Shown: positions 12,478 through 24,493, counted from the first letter of the stretch. The stretch: DNA of 64,000 bases from Chenopodium formosanum (GCA_024500155.1 CM044874.1:44800384-44864383); one strand, 5' to 3'. Numbers and translations: made by a program. The notes: generated from the sequence alone by a model not told the origin.

Positions 12478-12649
12478 GTTTGTATCCAAATATTTTTGAG
12501 AGCCTATTCATTCCCACGAAAAAACTGAGCAATCTTGATAAAGATGTTGAACAAGTTTTTCCAAATAGCAGTAAAATTTATGATAATGAAGAAAAACATG
12601 TTGTTGAATACGGTCATGTGTTAGGACCTCTGCCTCTGCACTTGATCAG
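12478..12649 (+). pseudogene. Best-preserved exon of the unrecognised gene remnant
   Basis: The exon is bounded by a pyrimidine-rich acceptor ending TTTTGTAG and the donor CAG|GTATGTC. It encodes a 57-residue open stretch rich in charged residues, containing FESLFIPTKKL and VVEYGHVLGPLPLHLI. It continues in phase into the short 13127-13152 exon. A protein search with this exon is the most direct way to name the gene. The longer reading frame from 12480 simply runs into the intron. Confidence 0.45.
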
Positions 12650-13930
12650 GTATGTCATATTTGTATCATAATTATTTCCCCCTCTGATTGTTCTGGCAAT
12701 GTAACACATAAACCTTAATCTTACAAGCTAAATCTTTTAGTGTAGCCTTAAATACCTTTATTGCCAATAGATGTAGAAACATGTAATCAGTTTATGAGGT
12801 TAGAAGTGATCATTTTTCTTATATGCGATGCTCATCAAGGAAGACCTAATTTATATTCATTTGAACAATTTTGAGAGTGATGATATCTTTTCAAGCCTGA
12901 ACAACAAAGTCAGCATGTGATATTATAAGATGAGATGAGTAAAGCTTTTCATTAGCATTGTAGAATGAAGTTTATTCTCAAATTCTCATAATGGAGAAGC
13001 CTTTAGAGTTAACAACTCTGTCATTGTCGATAATCATGGAAAATTGTATAATACTTATGTATGTTAATGTGAGATTATATATATAGGATTTACATCGTTT
13101 GACTCTCCATTTTTTTCATTATAGTAGTGGTGGTGGATGTTTGAGGATCAGGTGAATTTCGATGGTATTTTCACAACGACCCTCTCTAATGCTTATCTTT
13201 CATTTCTTTGTTATTGTAGACAAATTTTTGTTCTTTTAAGGTGGAATATTGAACTAATAGACCCACAAACCTCGTTTGTTTTACCGGTTTTTTTCTTGCT
13301 TTGGCTTCCAATTTCTCTGATCTGATGGCAGAACTGCTGCCATTTTGCCAACACCTCTATCAGGTACTGCCATAGCCTCACTGGTTTCATTTTCCCCAAT
13401 GGCTTGCTAGGTAATTTGGCCTCATTCCCATCCCCCTTTTTCCCGAATTCCAGAATAATGATGCTGAATGAATAGTGGGTTCTATTAATTGGTTTTTGGT
13501 TTATTTCTTAAGATATACTGCTTTGGAAAACCTCTCATCTTCTTATGATGCTTTGCTTTATACTGTACAATTATATTTAGATTAGAAAAATTGGTAGCAC
13601 ATTATTCTTTTCGTCAAATATGATAGACAATGAACTTGGTCATTACTTGTATATGTTAAGCATTTTTGGTTGATGGCTGCTTGTGCAAGCTCTCATGGGA
13701 AGACCCATAATTTCTATGGAATTCTTATTGTGTGATTTCTTATAGTGTGTTACAGGTGTCTTTTGAAGCATTTAAATGTCTGGATATCCTCTACTTATAA
13801 TATGTCTTGCAATTGTATCTAAAACTATGATTAATATCTTAACCGAAAAATCTATAGTAGTTAACATTAGTATTATCCAAAGAAGAAATAAATATTGGAA
13901 GTAGTTTAGGGTATCAATAAAGAAAGATCA

Positions 13931-16094
13931 TGTTGAGTAATTAGGTTTTGATGATTATAAACTAATGATGATTATCTATCTAACGTGTTTGTTAAGTTGC
14001 GCATAGAAAGAACAAGTTATGCTATATATAAGGAACCTGAGCAATATATGATAAGCAATAGAAGGTACAAGAACAATGATGAGTTATGGTTGATAAGAAT
14101 GATAATAGCTAAGGAACCATGAAGGTAACTATGTAAATAGGTGTTTGCATATGTTTGCTTCATGAGATAAGTACACTATGCATACATGAGTCGTATATGT
14201 GTAGGAGTATTTACATAAGCTTTAAGTTTAATTAGTTCTCTTACTTGAAGTTTGTTTATGACAAACAAACTTCAATCTAATGTTTTCTTAAGTGTTTATG
14301 TGAAGACAGGAACTGATGACTTAGGTGAAGTCAATGGGTTGGAACCTGGAAGACTTCAAGAGGAACAAGAGAGAATGAATAAACCTAAAGCAGGTTCTCC
14401 CACAAGAACCAAACCACAAGGAACCAGAAGATATTCTCTAACGAGATGCAGAAGGAACCTTTGGTAGACTTTCCCACGAGAGCCTGAGCATGTTCCCTAA
14501 CAGATACATGAAGTGTTCCCTAACAGGTACACACAAGGAGCTTCCTAACAGAAGCATGACAACAAGATAAAGGGTGAAGCTTGGACTGCAAAGATGACAG
14601 CAAGTTCCAGAAAGGAACCTAGTCTGCGAGTTCCAATAAGGAATGAAAAAGAGTGACAGCAAGTTCCAGTTAGGAACTTGGCCTGCGGTTCCAGAAGTGG
14701 AACGTTGCCACGAGATCTAGAATACATCAATACAACAAGAATCCAGAACAAGAGTTTCAAAGAAACAACATGAAGATGGAGAAATCAAAGTATATCGCTC
14801 TAGGATTCATGTAAGTATGTTGGACATAAAAGTCAGTCTGGAACAAGTCTAAAGAACCAAAGTGAACTCATGATAGTCAATGAAATTAGAGTTACTGATC
14901 AGGAACTCAGAGATTGTTAGAGTTCTAGAACCTAATCGAAACTTAGGTCTGCACGTCGTTAAAGGTCGCAGGTCGAATTTAATGATATATATTTACCTAA
15001 TACGTGCATATCTTTTAGGGATTTGATTTTACAAAATAAAGGTATTTATTTTCTAATAAATCCCTTTAGAAAAAGATAAGTTATTTTTGAAAAATATTTT
15101 TAGCAAAATAAGTTTTAAATAAAATCTAATTTTATGCTAAGTATATCTTTCGTAAAAAGATATGGTAAGTATATCTTTTGTAAAAAGATATATTAGTATA
15201 TTTGGAAAATATAAGATTTAGATAAAATCTGATTTTATGGTAAATATATCTTATTATTATTGATAGAATATATTCTTAACAAAAAATATATTTTTGGAAA
15301 ACGTATTTTTTGAAAATATCTTTTATTTCTATCTTTTAATAAAACTTATCTTTTATGAAAAGAATAATTTGGGTGTACTATAAATATGCTCATATGTATT
15401 CATTCAAAGTCGAGGCTGATGAAGCTTAGTGATCGTGCTTAATGGTTTCATCCTTAACCACGAATCTAAGTCAAACCTCCAGGTTAAAGTTCCAGTCAGG
15501 TTTGGTTTCAGTTCGTCCAGTAAGTTCCAGACAGATCTTGAGTGTCCATCGTATTAGTTTTATCTCTTAATTCATTGATATGTATTTAAAGTTATTCTTT
15601 GAGATCTTGTAATTGGGAAAAGGGTTTTGAGTGTTTTATGTATTGGGGTGTGAGAGTTTGTGAGGATTCTCGTTATTATAATTGTATTGTAAGATTACAA
15701 TGTGTGAGCTTCTAGGGTGAAGCCGATTGAGCTTCTAGTGAGAGGCCAAGTGGGTAGTACTCAAGGAGTACGAGTGAATCTAAGTGTGGGACTTAGCTTG
15801 GGTAAGATAGGGTCTTATCAAGTAGCAAGTTCGGTCAGGAAATTGTCAGTAAAGGTCTGAGTATAATAGGTTGTAACTTGTATGTTTATCCTATTATAGT
15901 TGATTGGTTTGGTTTGAAATCCTTTGGAGGGTCGAGGTTTTACTTCCAATTGGGCTTTGGATGGTTTCCTCGTAAAATCCGTTTTGCATTGTCTAAGTTC
16001 CTAACAGCAATTAGTTTTATATTCCATGAAAAGTAGGCACTAGGAACATACTACAATTCACCCCCCTTCTTGTAGTATATCATCCGAAATAACA
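13931..16094 (+). repeat. Solo LTR of a SIRE/Maximus-like Ty1/copia element
   Basis: The 2164-bp unit starts TGTTGAGTAATTAGG and ends AAATAACA. It is flanked by the perfect 5-bp duplication GATCA (13926-13930 and 16095-16099). Near its end it has ACAATTCACCCCCCTTCTTG, a hallmark of SIRE/Maximus LTRs, preceded by the usual GGTTTCCTCGTAAAATCC-type block. There is no internal sequence, so recombination between two LTRs has removed the rest. It sits inside an intron of the gene remnant, in the same orientation. The reading frames at 14252-14760 are within it and are not genes. Confidence 0.85.
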
Positions 16095-16553
16095 GATCAA
16101 CTGTCCAAATTTTCGATTAGAATGTGTTTTTTTTCATAACTTATGTTCTTTTTTCTACTAGGCCAGCATATATGTGAATCCACTTATAGTTCCACCACTT
16201 ATTGGTGGATATGAATTTGGCTCTAGTATCCATTCTATGGTGGATGGGATTGGTTACTGTTTTCTTGTTTTACCTTAGGCCCAAGTGTAGCAGTTGGCAT
16301 TGGTGGTGGATTTGACTCATTATCTTGTTCGTGGTTATTGGAGCGGTTTCAGCTATTGTTTGGAGGTTTCTTGGACCTTGAAAAGAAGAACATGATTTTA
16401 GAGCAAAAGATAGATAACCAAAGGACTCTATGAAGTTAATGTATAATTGTATCTGACTGATGTTTTGCTACTCAAATAGCCAAAATTACATACTTTGTAC
16501 GTAGGTGTAATTATTCCTGAAATTTGAGTATTATCCAAATATAATAAAATACG

Positions 16554-17418
16554 GGAAAATTTGTGAAGAAGGTCCTTTTATGAGGTCGACCTTGTATGGA
16601 AAGTCCTTTTATGAAAAAGGTGGCAAGAAAGGTCCTTATATGAACATTGGGTTGCGAGGAGGGTCCTTTGACCAAATTCCGGCATTGACCAACTTTTTCC
16701 GGCCATTAAAAATCACGTGCAAATCACGTGACCCCTTAAGTTACCCTTTTTTTCCCTTTCCCATCTTTTCTCATGATCTTCCCTCTTTTCCCATTTCTCC
16801 CTTATGAAACCCTAATTTCAGAACCAAATTAATCCCAAATCTTCAATTCTTATCCCTAAAATTACAATTGAATGCCAATCAAAGCCATTCAACCATAGTC
16901 GGTGTTGCGTGCTCTTCTTTCCTCCTTACCTTAGTGATGTTAGTTGCTTGAAATTTGCCCCATCGTCTTCTTCGTTCTTTAAATTTCGCCTGTTATTGGT
17001 GGGTGGGTGTTCGTGGGGGTCGTGGGGTTGGGTTCTAGTGGGGTGGATGTTCGAGGTGTGGGTTTTAATGGGTGGTTTTTGTAGGTGGACGATTCTGGTT
17101 CCGGTGGTTCAAACACCATAACAATTAATAACCATAATTCTAATTCTAATTGTTGTTTCCAAGCTTAATTTAAAGGGGGAAAAGGGAAATCAAGGGGAAA
17201 GAGGGAAAAAGGAAAGAAAAAAACCTCAATTAAGTGGTCATGTGCACATCACGTAATTATTTTTGGTCGGAAAAAAAAATTGGTCAACACCGGAATTTGG
17301 TCAAAGGACCCTCCTCGCAACCCAATGTTCATATACGGACCTTTCGTGCTAGCTTTTTCATAAAATGACCTTCCACACAAGGTCGACCTCATAAAAGGAC
17401 CTTCCTCGCAAATTTTCC
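16554..17418. mobile_element. Long-TIR Mutator-like element e1, non-autonomous
   Basis: Terminal inverted repeats of about 180 bp (16554-16730 and 17240-17418) start GGAAAATTTG. They are flanked by the exact 9-bp duplication TAAAATACG (16545-16553 and 17419-17427), the length produced by Mutator-superfamily transposases. Each TIR carries the word GGTCCTTTTATGA or a close variant four times, at spacings of 31, 29 and 31 bp. The interior is pyrimidine/C-rich on the left and G-rich on the right. It includes stretches resembling a captured leader (AACCCTAATTT), but no transposase. Reading frames crossing the TIRs are not genes. Confidence 0.85.
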
Positions 17419-17649
17419 TAAAATACGAGTATTGTTTTAATTCCACTGTTCAGACTTTTATTTCTTTGACATGAGCTCCTATAAGAGGATTAAATACATA
17501 CAAATGCAAAATCCATACCATTTGCAAGGTACTTCCAATGCACTCATATATTCTTAGGAAAGGAAATAAAAACTTTATAAAGTGACAATAACTTGGGGCA
17601 CCGCCAAAATAACTTGGGCACTACCAAAATAACTTTAATATTTGTAGAA

Positions 17650-18808
17650 GGAAAAATTGGAATTTGGTACCTCGAAAATGGGGGTAATTGAATTTTCATA
17701 CCCGTTTAAAATTTATTTTTAAATTGGTACCTCCAAAAACACAAAACTGTAGATTTCAGTACCTTCGTCCAGTTCCGCTAAGTTTTCCGTTAGTGGGGCC
17801 CATTATCTAATTATTTAATAATTTAATTTATTAAAAAAAAACATTTAATAAAAAAAAACTTAAAAAATAATTTAAAAAAAAAAAATCAGCCACTGCCACC
17901 CTTCCCCTGTGCCGGCTTCCGACTGTTGGTGGCCGAATTCCCCGGGCACCGGCGCCGGCCACCCCTTCCCTTTCCCTCCATGTTTTCCCCTTCCCCGAAA
18001 CCCTAGCGCAACCACCTAAACCAGCCCAGCGACAGCAGCAAATCAACCCACCACCGCCGCATAACTCCTCTCCCCTACCCAAAACCGTCGCCGAACTGCC
18101 GAAACCCCAACCCACACCCATACCAAAACCCACAAACCGCCGTACTCCTCTCACCCTTACCCTGAAACCAAATCGGGGCTGCGGAATTGAAGATCAACGA
18201 CTTCAATTGGAAGTGCGAAAGGTGGTGGTTTTGTCGGAGGAATATGTGCTGGCTGGTGCGTGGGAACGGAGCAGGGGTTGCGGTGCTCTGCTAGTTACGG
18301 GATGTTGGTGGTGAGGCAGTGGGCGGGGATGTTGGTGGTGAAGGTAGTGGGCGGGGATGTTGGTGGTGAAGGCAGTGGGCGGCCATACAAGTACTGTTGC
18401 GGGTTTTCAGATCAGGTGGGTGGGGGGGTGGCGTCGGCGCGGGGAGGCAGGGCTAATGGGGGGTGGCGTCGGCGCGGGGAGGCAGGGCTGGGTGGCGGTT
18501 GAGGGGAAGGGTTGGTCTACCGCCGACGGAAGGTGGGTGGCTGGTGGTTTTAGTGGTTTTTTTTTTGGTTTTTTTTAATTATTTTTTAAGTTTTTTTTAA
18601 TAAAATGTTTTTTCTTTGTTTTTTAAATAAATTAAATTATTAAATAATTAAATAATGGGCCCCACTAACGGAAAACTTAACGGAACTGGACGGAGGTACT
18701 GAAATCTACAATTTTGTGTTTTTGGAGGTACCAATTTAAAAATAAATTTTAAACGGGTACGAAAATTCAATTACCCCTATTTTCGAGGTACCAAATTCCA
18801 ATTTTTCC
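17650..18808. mobile_element. Long-TIR Mutator-like element e2, non-autonomous
   Basis: TIRs of about 180 bp (17650-17830 and 18625-18808) start GGAAAAATTGGAATTTGG. They are flanked by the exact 9-bp duplication TTTGTAGAA (17641-17649 and 18809-18817). The TIR contains GGTACCTC, ATACCCG, GGTACCTCC and GTACCTTC at about 30-bp spacing, then CCGTTAGTGGGGCCC and an AT-rich stretch. The interior is C-rich at 17888-18170 and G-rich at 18180-18550, so either strand could fold back. The predicted small proteins there (frames at 17831-18154 and 18260-18578) are low-complexity and I do not call them genes. No transposase is present. Confidence 0.88.
18299..18500 (+). repeat. Two short tandem repeats inside e2
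   Basis: A unit of about 28 bp (GGGATGTTGGTGGTGAAGG...) is repeated three times at 18299-18382. A unit of about 38 bp (GGCGTCGGCGCGGGGAGGC...) is repeated twice at 18429-18490. Both lie in the G-rich half of e2. Confidence 0.7.
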
Positions 18809-18924
18809 TTTGTAGAACTACATAGTACACAAACAATATACAAGGATCGTGCTAGATTCATAGATAAGTGCTCTTTTTTTTAAAAAAAATGTTTGTATAA
18901 ACATAGTTATAATTAGCTTTAAAA

Positions 18925-19518
18925 AGAGACAAGGGATGAAAGGAGAAGGGAAGAGATAGTGAGGGAGAGAAAGGGGATGGAGAAGGAGAGGATAAGAGAG
19001 GGATAAAGGGAGAAAGGGGAGCTGAGAGATAGGAGTGAGGGGGGAAGGATCCCGGGATAAGAAGGGTCAAGAGATAGAACGCGGGCCAAAAAATTACATA
19101 GTGGGATGGAAGAGAGCGCGAAAGGGAGGACTAGAGAGAGAGGAGGTCTAGGAGAGAGTGAAAGAAAGAAGGGTTATGAGAGAGGAGTCGAGAGAAAAAA
19201 AAAGAGAGAGAGATGAGTCAAAAGAGGAAGCAATAGCACAAAAATATATTAAGGGGTCTAGAGAGAGGAGGGTGGGAGAGAATAAGAAAGATGGGGACCA
19301 AAAGGAAGAGAGGGATAGAGAAAAGATAAGAAAGATAAGGAGGGTGAGGGAAGAAGTAGAGCAAGTGCAATATATCATTTTTCAAAGCCTTTTTAAAGAT
19401 AGATCAAGGACAAGAGGGATTACAAAAGAAAGAGAGAGTGAGAGAAAGAGTTTCGGCTAAAAGAAGGAATGAGTGAGACAAAACAAGGAGACAAGGCCAA
19501 GGGAAAAGAAAGAGAACA

Positions 19519-19564
<46 letters not shown>

Positions 19565-20010
19565 GTCCAGCATAGAGCAAAAGAAAGAAGGGCTATGAGA
19601 AAGGAGTAAGGAGAAGAGAGAGAGAGGGGACTAGCAGAATAAGAGAGGCGGGATTAAAAGAGAAAGCAATAGAGTGATAAGAGATAAAAGGGCCTTGACA
19701 GAAGGGGGGATAGGAGAGAAAAGGAGAGGAGAAGGCTAAAAGAAAGAGAGAGATGAAGAAAGCAGGAAAAAATAAAGAGTTGGGGGAGATTGAGGGGGGA
19801 TGAGCAAATGCAACCTATAATTTTCAAAGCCTTTTAAATATAGAATAGGGACAATAGGGATTAAGAAAGAAAGAAAGAGAGTGAGAGAAAGAGTTTCGGC
19901 TAATAATAGAAGGAATGAGTTAGAGAAGAGCAAATGTGGCTTATAATTTTCAAAGCCATTAAAAAATAAAACAGTAAAAAGGAGGGAACAAACAGAAAAG
20001 GCTAAGGGAA
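18925..20010 (+). repeat. Purine-rich (GA-rich) imperfect repeat region
   Basis: More than 1 kb of the plus strand is strongly purine-biased. A segment of about 400 bp is duplicated: 19130-19480 resembles 19560-19940, sharing GTGAGAGAAAGAGTTTCGGCTAA and TTTTCAAAGCC. A third partial copy of the tail lies near 19930-19965. A pure GA microsatellite occupies about 19525-19560. The Lys/Glu/Arg-only (or Ser/Leu/Phe-only) reading frames are compositional artefacts. Confidence 0.75.
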
Positions 20011-23000
20011 GAGAAATAGAGAGTATAGTGTCACTTCATTCCAAAACAATTTAACTCATCTCACTCTTCCTTAGCTTGATTCTTTTCTTTTCTTTTCTTT
20101 CTCGGTAACAGCTTCTTGTAATCTCTTACTAATACTTCGAACATTATTCATCATCTTTTGTTAGCCAGGATCGATCAAGATACCAATTCAACCAATCAAG
20201 ATGAATGTTATACTTAATCATTGCCCTTTCTTTGCAACTAACCTTTATGTTAGAAAACTCCCTTTATTACTATCTTCCATGGCTAAAGTAAAATCAAGAA
20301 TGAGAGAAATAGTTGCAATATACAACTTACATAGGTTTTAGTGCTTAACAATGAATGCTAAAACATAATAATGTATAGAAATGTTTAGCATTGAAACAAG
20401 AGTTAAATAACATGCAAACTTATGTATTTTGTGAAAAGTTTTTCCATTCACCTAAACTTTATCTTCTACTTTAAAGCAACATATTTTATAACAGTCAACA
20501 CATTGATCTAATCGCCAAATACAATTCTTGCATATATTTTACATTTGATCCATTTTACGTAACCTTAACTTTTAATAATATTACGTTTTCTTATTACTAC
20601 TTATTATCGCAGTCATTTTAAAACAAAGTTATTCGAAAATTATTTAGATAATAAATAACCGTATTGCGTTTTAAAATAATATCTAAAATAATGGTATAAT
20701 GTATTTCAAATCTTTAGATTCTAACAAATTCTAGATAACCTCACTTTTAATGATTGCTTTTTCATAGATATTTCTCCGTAGAAAATTTATTACTACTCCT
20801 TGTTATTACTTCTAAATTCATGTACCCTTGCTATTAAAAAAACCCGAACACAACCACGAATATTACAAAACTCGAACACTGCCGCTAATATTTACAAAAC
20901 TCGAACACTACCACAATATTTTTATTTCCAACAACTAGTAAAATAAAAAGAAGAAGAGAGCGAAGAAAGGATAGTAAGGGTAATTTTGTATTTTTATTAG
21001 TGATTCTAATCTAATCCCAACCCAATCCAACCAATGAAATACACTATTTTTATCCTTATCACGTCTATTAATTCCACAGTCTTATCTCACCTTCTTATCC
21101 TACTTAATCCTATCCCTCCTACCAAACGCCTCGATAAGGTATATCTCACTTTTCTTTTGTTACACATTAATCTATTGTGCATTATATTAATTTTACAGTA
21201 ATATATGAGTAATTTCCTAAGATGCTTAAGTTTGTATATATCTAAATATATATTCAGATTCCATATGGTATAGATCTAATGTTAGCTTATCAATTACAAT
21301 GTATTTCACGTCTAAATAGATCATCTATTTTCTCTTTTGATACTGTTTACAAACTATACTTTGATTAGATTTTGTAATATATAAATAAGAAAAAACATAG
21401 TCATGTGTGATCTTATTAGATTCTCTAATGTGCATTTTCAAAGTATCAACGTTTCATGATTTTAATTATTGATGATTAGATATATACACAATTGAATTAA
21501 TGCATAGACAAATGTGATATAAAAAACGTGCCAATTTATTTGGAAACGGAAAAAATCAACGTTATCGTTAGTATGCAGCCTAATTTTTATTATGCAAAGA
21601 GCCCGTAAATGATGGTGCTGTCGGCGTAGCACCATTTACTAGCTAGTGTTACAACATGACCCCTAACCACATGTATACTCCACCTTCGGACTTCAGTCAA
21701 TATCAATCAAAACGCCCGAAGTACTCCATTCAATGACTCGAATTCACCATCCAAATTCGAGACAAATAATTCCAACTAGCAAATCTAAGATTCGTCCAAC
21801 TCAAACACGTGAAAAACAATCCTGAAAATCGAACAGTCCCCAGAATAAACGTACACTCCCCTTCTCCCGGGATCTTGGCAATCAATAAACACACTGAATC
21901 TGTCATATCGTAATTAAATACCAAGTTTTTTCTATTTTTGCTTTGTGATAAAATGCATTTATTGAAGTTACAACACATAAAAAAAAGCTAGCCTAAACTC
22001 AAACAAGGCTTACCGACCACAAATAATTCCAAACCCCAAAACAGTATAGCTTACAAAAAGAACAGACCAAATTTAGATTCTCTTCCAATTATCACCACCT
22101 TATCATTGCGTGGCATAATATTAGCCACTAAACTAATACTAACAAGAGCTGTAAATCTTGGAATTTCTATGTAATTATGATATTGATTGATCAATGATGT
22201 GCTTAAACAACAAAAGCCTAGTGTTTAAAGTTATGTCGTAAGCAAAATACTACGTATATATTCTTGTTGAAAATTTATGACAAAATTATGGTTCATTTAT
22301 ACTATTCATGCATAAGGACAAAATGTATCTTCTTTGAAAAGATGATAGCTGATCACGGGTATAGGCGCATGTATCGTGCTAATGTGCCTCGTACTCAATC
22401 GGGTCTTGCCTAATAAACAGGTCAAGAAGAGAACGTGTCATATTTGGCTTGTGCTGATCTTTTATAAACAAAGCCTATACATGACCTGACTCACATGCTT
22501 TTATATTTTTGGCTTGGAGACAAGCACAACCCAATGACCCATACAGCCATACCCCACTCGTGTTAGCTAGAGTCATTTTCATATTGTGCCTAACTAATCC
22601 TTGTGTCTGCTCAATGAGTGCCCCGCTTTGAGAATAATATTATGTTGAAAGTTTATGATAAAACCAAAAATTATGTTTACCATGATTATTGCTTTAGAAA
22701 ACATTCAATACTTAAAACAAATCATTAAACACTACTTTACCAATATTTTTCTTGTAATGTTATGTTTAGGAATAATGATTAGGAGTCAGCAGTGGTGAGA
22801 GCCCACAAAAGACGTGGCAGAAAAAGAGTGGTTGGAAAGAAACAAAATTCGAAAGAGCTGGGCTAAGTTGGCTTTGGCCGGTGCTGGAGTGGTGCTAAGT
22901 GATTGGGGCGGTGCCTCACAAACCTCATGTGATTAGGACAGCCTCATTTCTTTCTTTCTTGACGTTATTTTCTAACCCCCTAACTAATTCTTCTAAACTA

Positions 23001-23425
23001 GCATAAAAACAGTTCCGCCTACCATAGTATTCTATGACCATTTTCATCTAAATTGTCTCTATTTATTTGTGTAAAGTATTGACTAGGAAAAGATGTTTAT
23101 AATTCATATTATACAACAAAATTTTGAATTTTTTTCTCCTAACAAATATATTAATGTAAATACAACTAATAAATTAGAAAATTAGAGATGTCAATTTAGA
23201 TCATAAGTCGATTCGAGTTGGCCTGTGATTAGTTAGGTCAGGTCATTTCAATACAAATTTGAGTCTTATATAACTTATACCACTTAAATTATGCATTGAA
23301 TTATCTCTATTTATTTCCATTCGGAGCAATTTTTAACACCTCTATGTTAAAATGAAAAAAAAATAATTAAAAAAATAATATAAATAAGTACTATTCATTA
23401 GATGTGCCTAAATTTTAATGCTTTA
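20011..23425. other. AT-rich DNA without a recognisable gene
   Basis: I see no convincing coding exon, RNA gene or complete mobile element in this stretch. The 21730-21978 minus-strand frame has no recognisable domain. The one compact structure is a perfect hairpin at 21607-21638. The remainder may be decayed intergenic DNA. Confidence 0.5.
21607..21638. other. Short perfect hairpin
   Basis: ATGGTGCT and AGCACCAT pair around a GTCGGCGT loop, extended by TAAA/TTTA arms. It may be the end of a decayed DNA element; its function is unknown. Confidence 0.35.
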
Positions 23426-23430
23426 CATAT

Positions 23431-24488
23431 TGCTAAATTATTTATGAGAGAGTAGTTTGAATTGTATTGATGATCTTGGCTAATATTTATAGCCTACATA
23501 AGATAACCTACACAATATAAACTCTATCATATAAACTTTCATAAATCTATCTTAGAATATCACTAAGATATATTATTATCCTAAATATAATATCATAAGA
23601 TCTATATGGAAAATATATCACAATAATATATTTTCCTATATTCCTAACACCCTCCCGCAATCGTAACGGCAGTAACACGAACGTTACGATTGGAAATTCG
23701 CATTGTGTTGAAGTCGATCGAGTTGCACCTCTCTGTTCGTGTTGCCTTCAATTTTTTTATTTAAAAAAAACGAACTTTTGCTACCACGGCCCTTTGCTGG
23801 TGTCCATGGTCTTCTGTCACGGCCCTTTACTGGTGTCCGTGGTCTTTTGTCACGGCCCTTTGCTGGTGTCCGTGGTCTTCTTTGCCACGGCCCTTCGCTG
23901 GTGTCCGTGATCTTTTGCAATTTTTTTTTTTTTTTGTTTTTTTAATAATAAACAATACGCCAAACGTGGCTTTTCTTCATCTCCATGGAGATGCAATAAT
24001 GGAGGAAGCGCACTCAAACACTACAACCTAACCAAATCACATATGATCATTCATATTGATCACATACACCAATAATAACCCACGTATCACATGTTTATTC
24101 CAAAAAAAAAAAAGATTAAATAAAAAAAAATAGAAATTTCAAAGAGCAATGCTATTGCATAGCGGAAGCAAATTTATGAATCCCACCGGTGGGTTAGAAT
24201 ATTAAACCCACCGGCAGGGGGAGAATTTGTGTGAACGGTCCCAAGATTTAACCTGCTCTTGATACCATGCTAAATTATTTATGAGAGAATAGCTTGAAAA
24301 TTGTATTGATGATCTTGGCTAATATTTATAGACTACATAAGATAACCTACACAATATAAACTCTATCATATAAACTTCCATAAATCTATCTTAGAATATC
24401 ACTAAGATATATTATTATCCTAAATATAATATCATAAGATTTATATGGAAAATATATCACAATAATATATTTTCCTATATTCCTAACA
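23431..24488 (-). mobile_element. TRIM-sized LTR retrotransposon, minus strand
   Basis: Direct repeats at 23431-23649 and 24268-24488 (219 and 221 bp, five substitutions and a 2-bp indel) read TGTTAGGAATATAGG...TTTAGCA on the minus strand. They are flanked by the exact duplication CATAT (23426-23430 and 24489-24493). The minus-strand primer site TGGTATCAAGAGC follows the 5' LTR at 24267-24255 and fits initiator tRNA-Met priming. A GCGGGAGGG purine tract lies just before the other LTR. The 618-bp interior encodes no gag or pol, so mobilisation must have been in trans. Confidence 0.88.
23785..23920 (-). repeat. 33-bp tandem repeat inside the TRIM-like element
   Basis: CACGGCCCTTTGCTGGTGTCCGTGG-type units start at 23785, 23818, 23851 and 23886. 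Because 33 bp is 11 codons, the minus strand reads as a repeated basic peptide (RPRTPAKGRDK-like) within a 78-codon frame at 23684-23920. The repeat may be a by-product of tandem duplication; whether it is translated is unknown. Confidence 0.65.
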
Positions 24489-24493
24489 CATAT

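Larger units (their letters stand above)
12125..16450 (+). pseudogene. Remnant of an unrecognised multi-exon host gene
   Basis: Exon-like segments with canonical borders can be placed at about 12203-12305, 12478-12649 (acceptor TTTTGTAG, donor CAG|GTATGTC), 13127-13152 and 13330-13361. The last three join in phase through R/S, R and S codons at their junctions. A further segment after TTTTCTACTAG at 16163 encodes IYVNPLIVPPLIGGYEFGSS. It is followed, with one frameshift, by a glycine-rich stretch and a hydrophobic run (ILFVVIGAVSAIVWRFLG) that looks like a C-terminal membrane segment. In-frame stops and the frameshift argue that it is no longer functional. I do not recognise the family. Its 5' part is lost at the inverted LTR and an intron is interrupted by a solo LTR. 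Confidence 0.45.

Noticed and set aside
17831..18578. Overlapping reading frames of 70-107 codons in e2
   Set aside because: They are Gly/Val or Pro-rich low-complexity translations of G-rich and C-rich halves of a long-TIR element, present in several frames.
19148..19933. Reading frames rich in Glu/Lys/Arg or Ser/Leu/Phe
   Set aside because: They arise from the purine-rich strand bias and have no domain.
22340..22960. Possible gene or SINE-like element in the 20-23 kb spacer
   Set aside because: No A/B-box pair, poly-A tail with target duplication, or coding exon could be supported.
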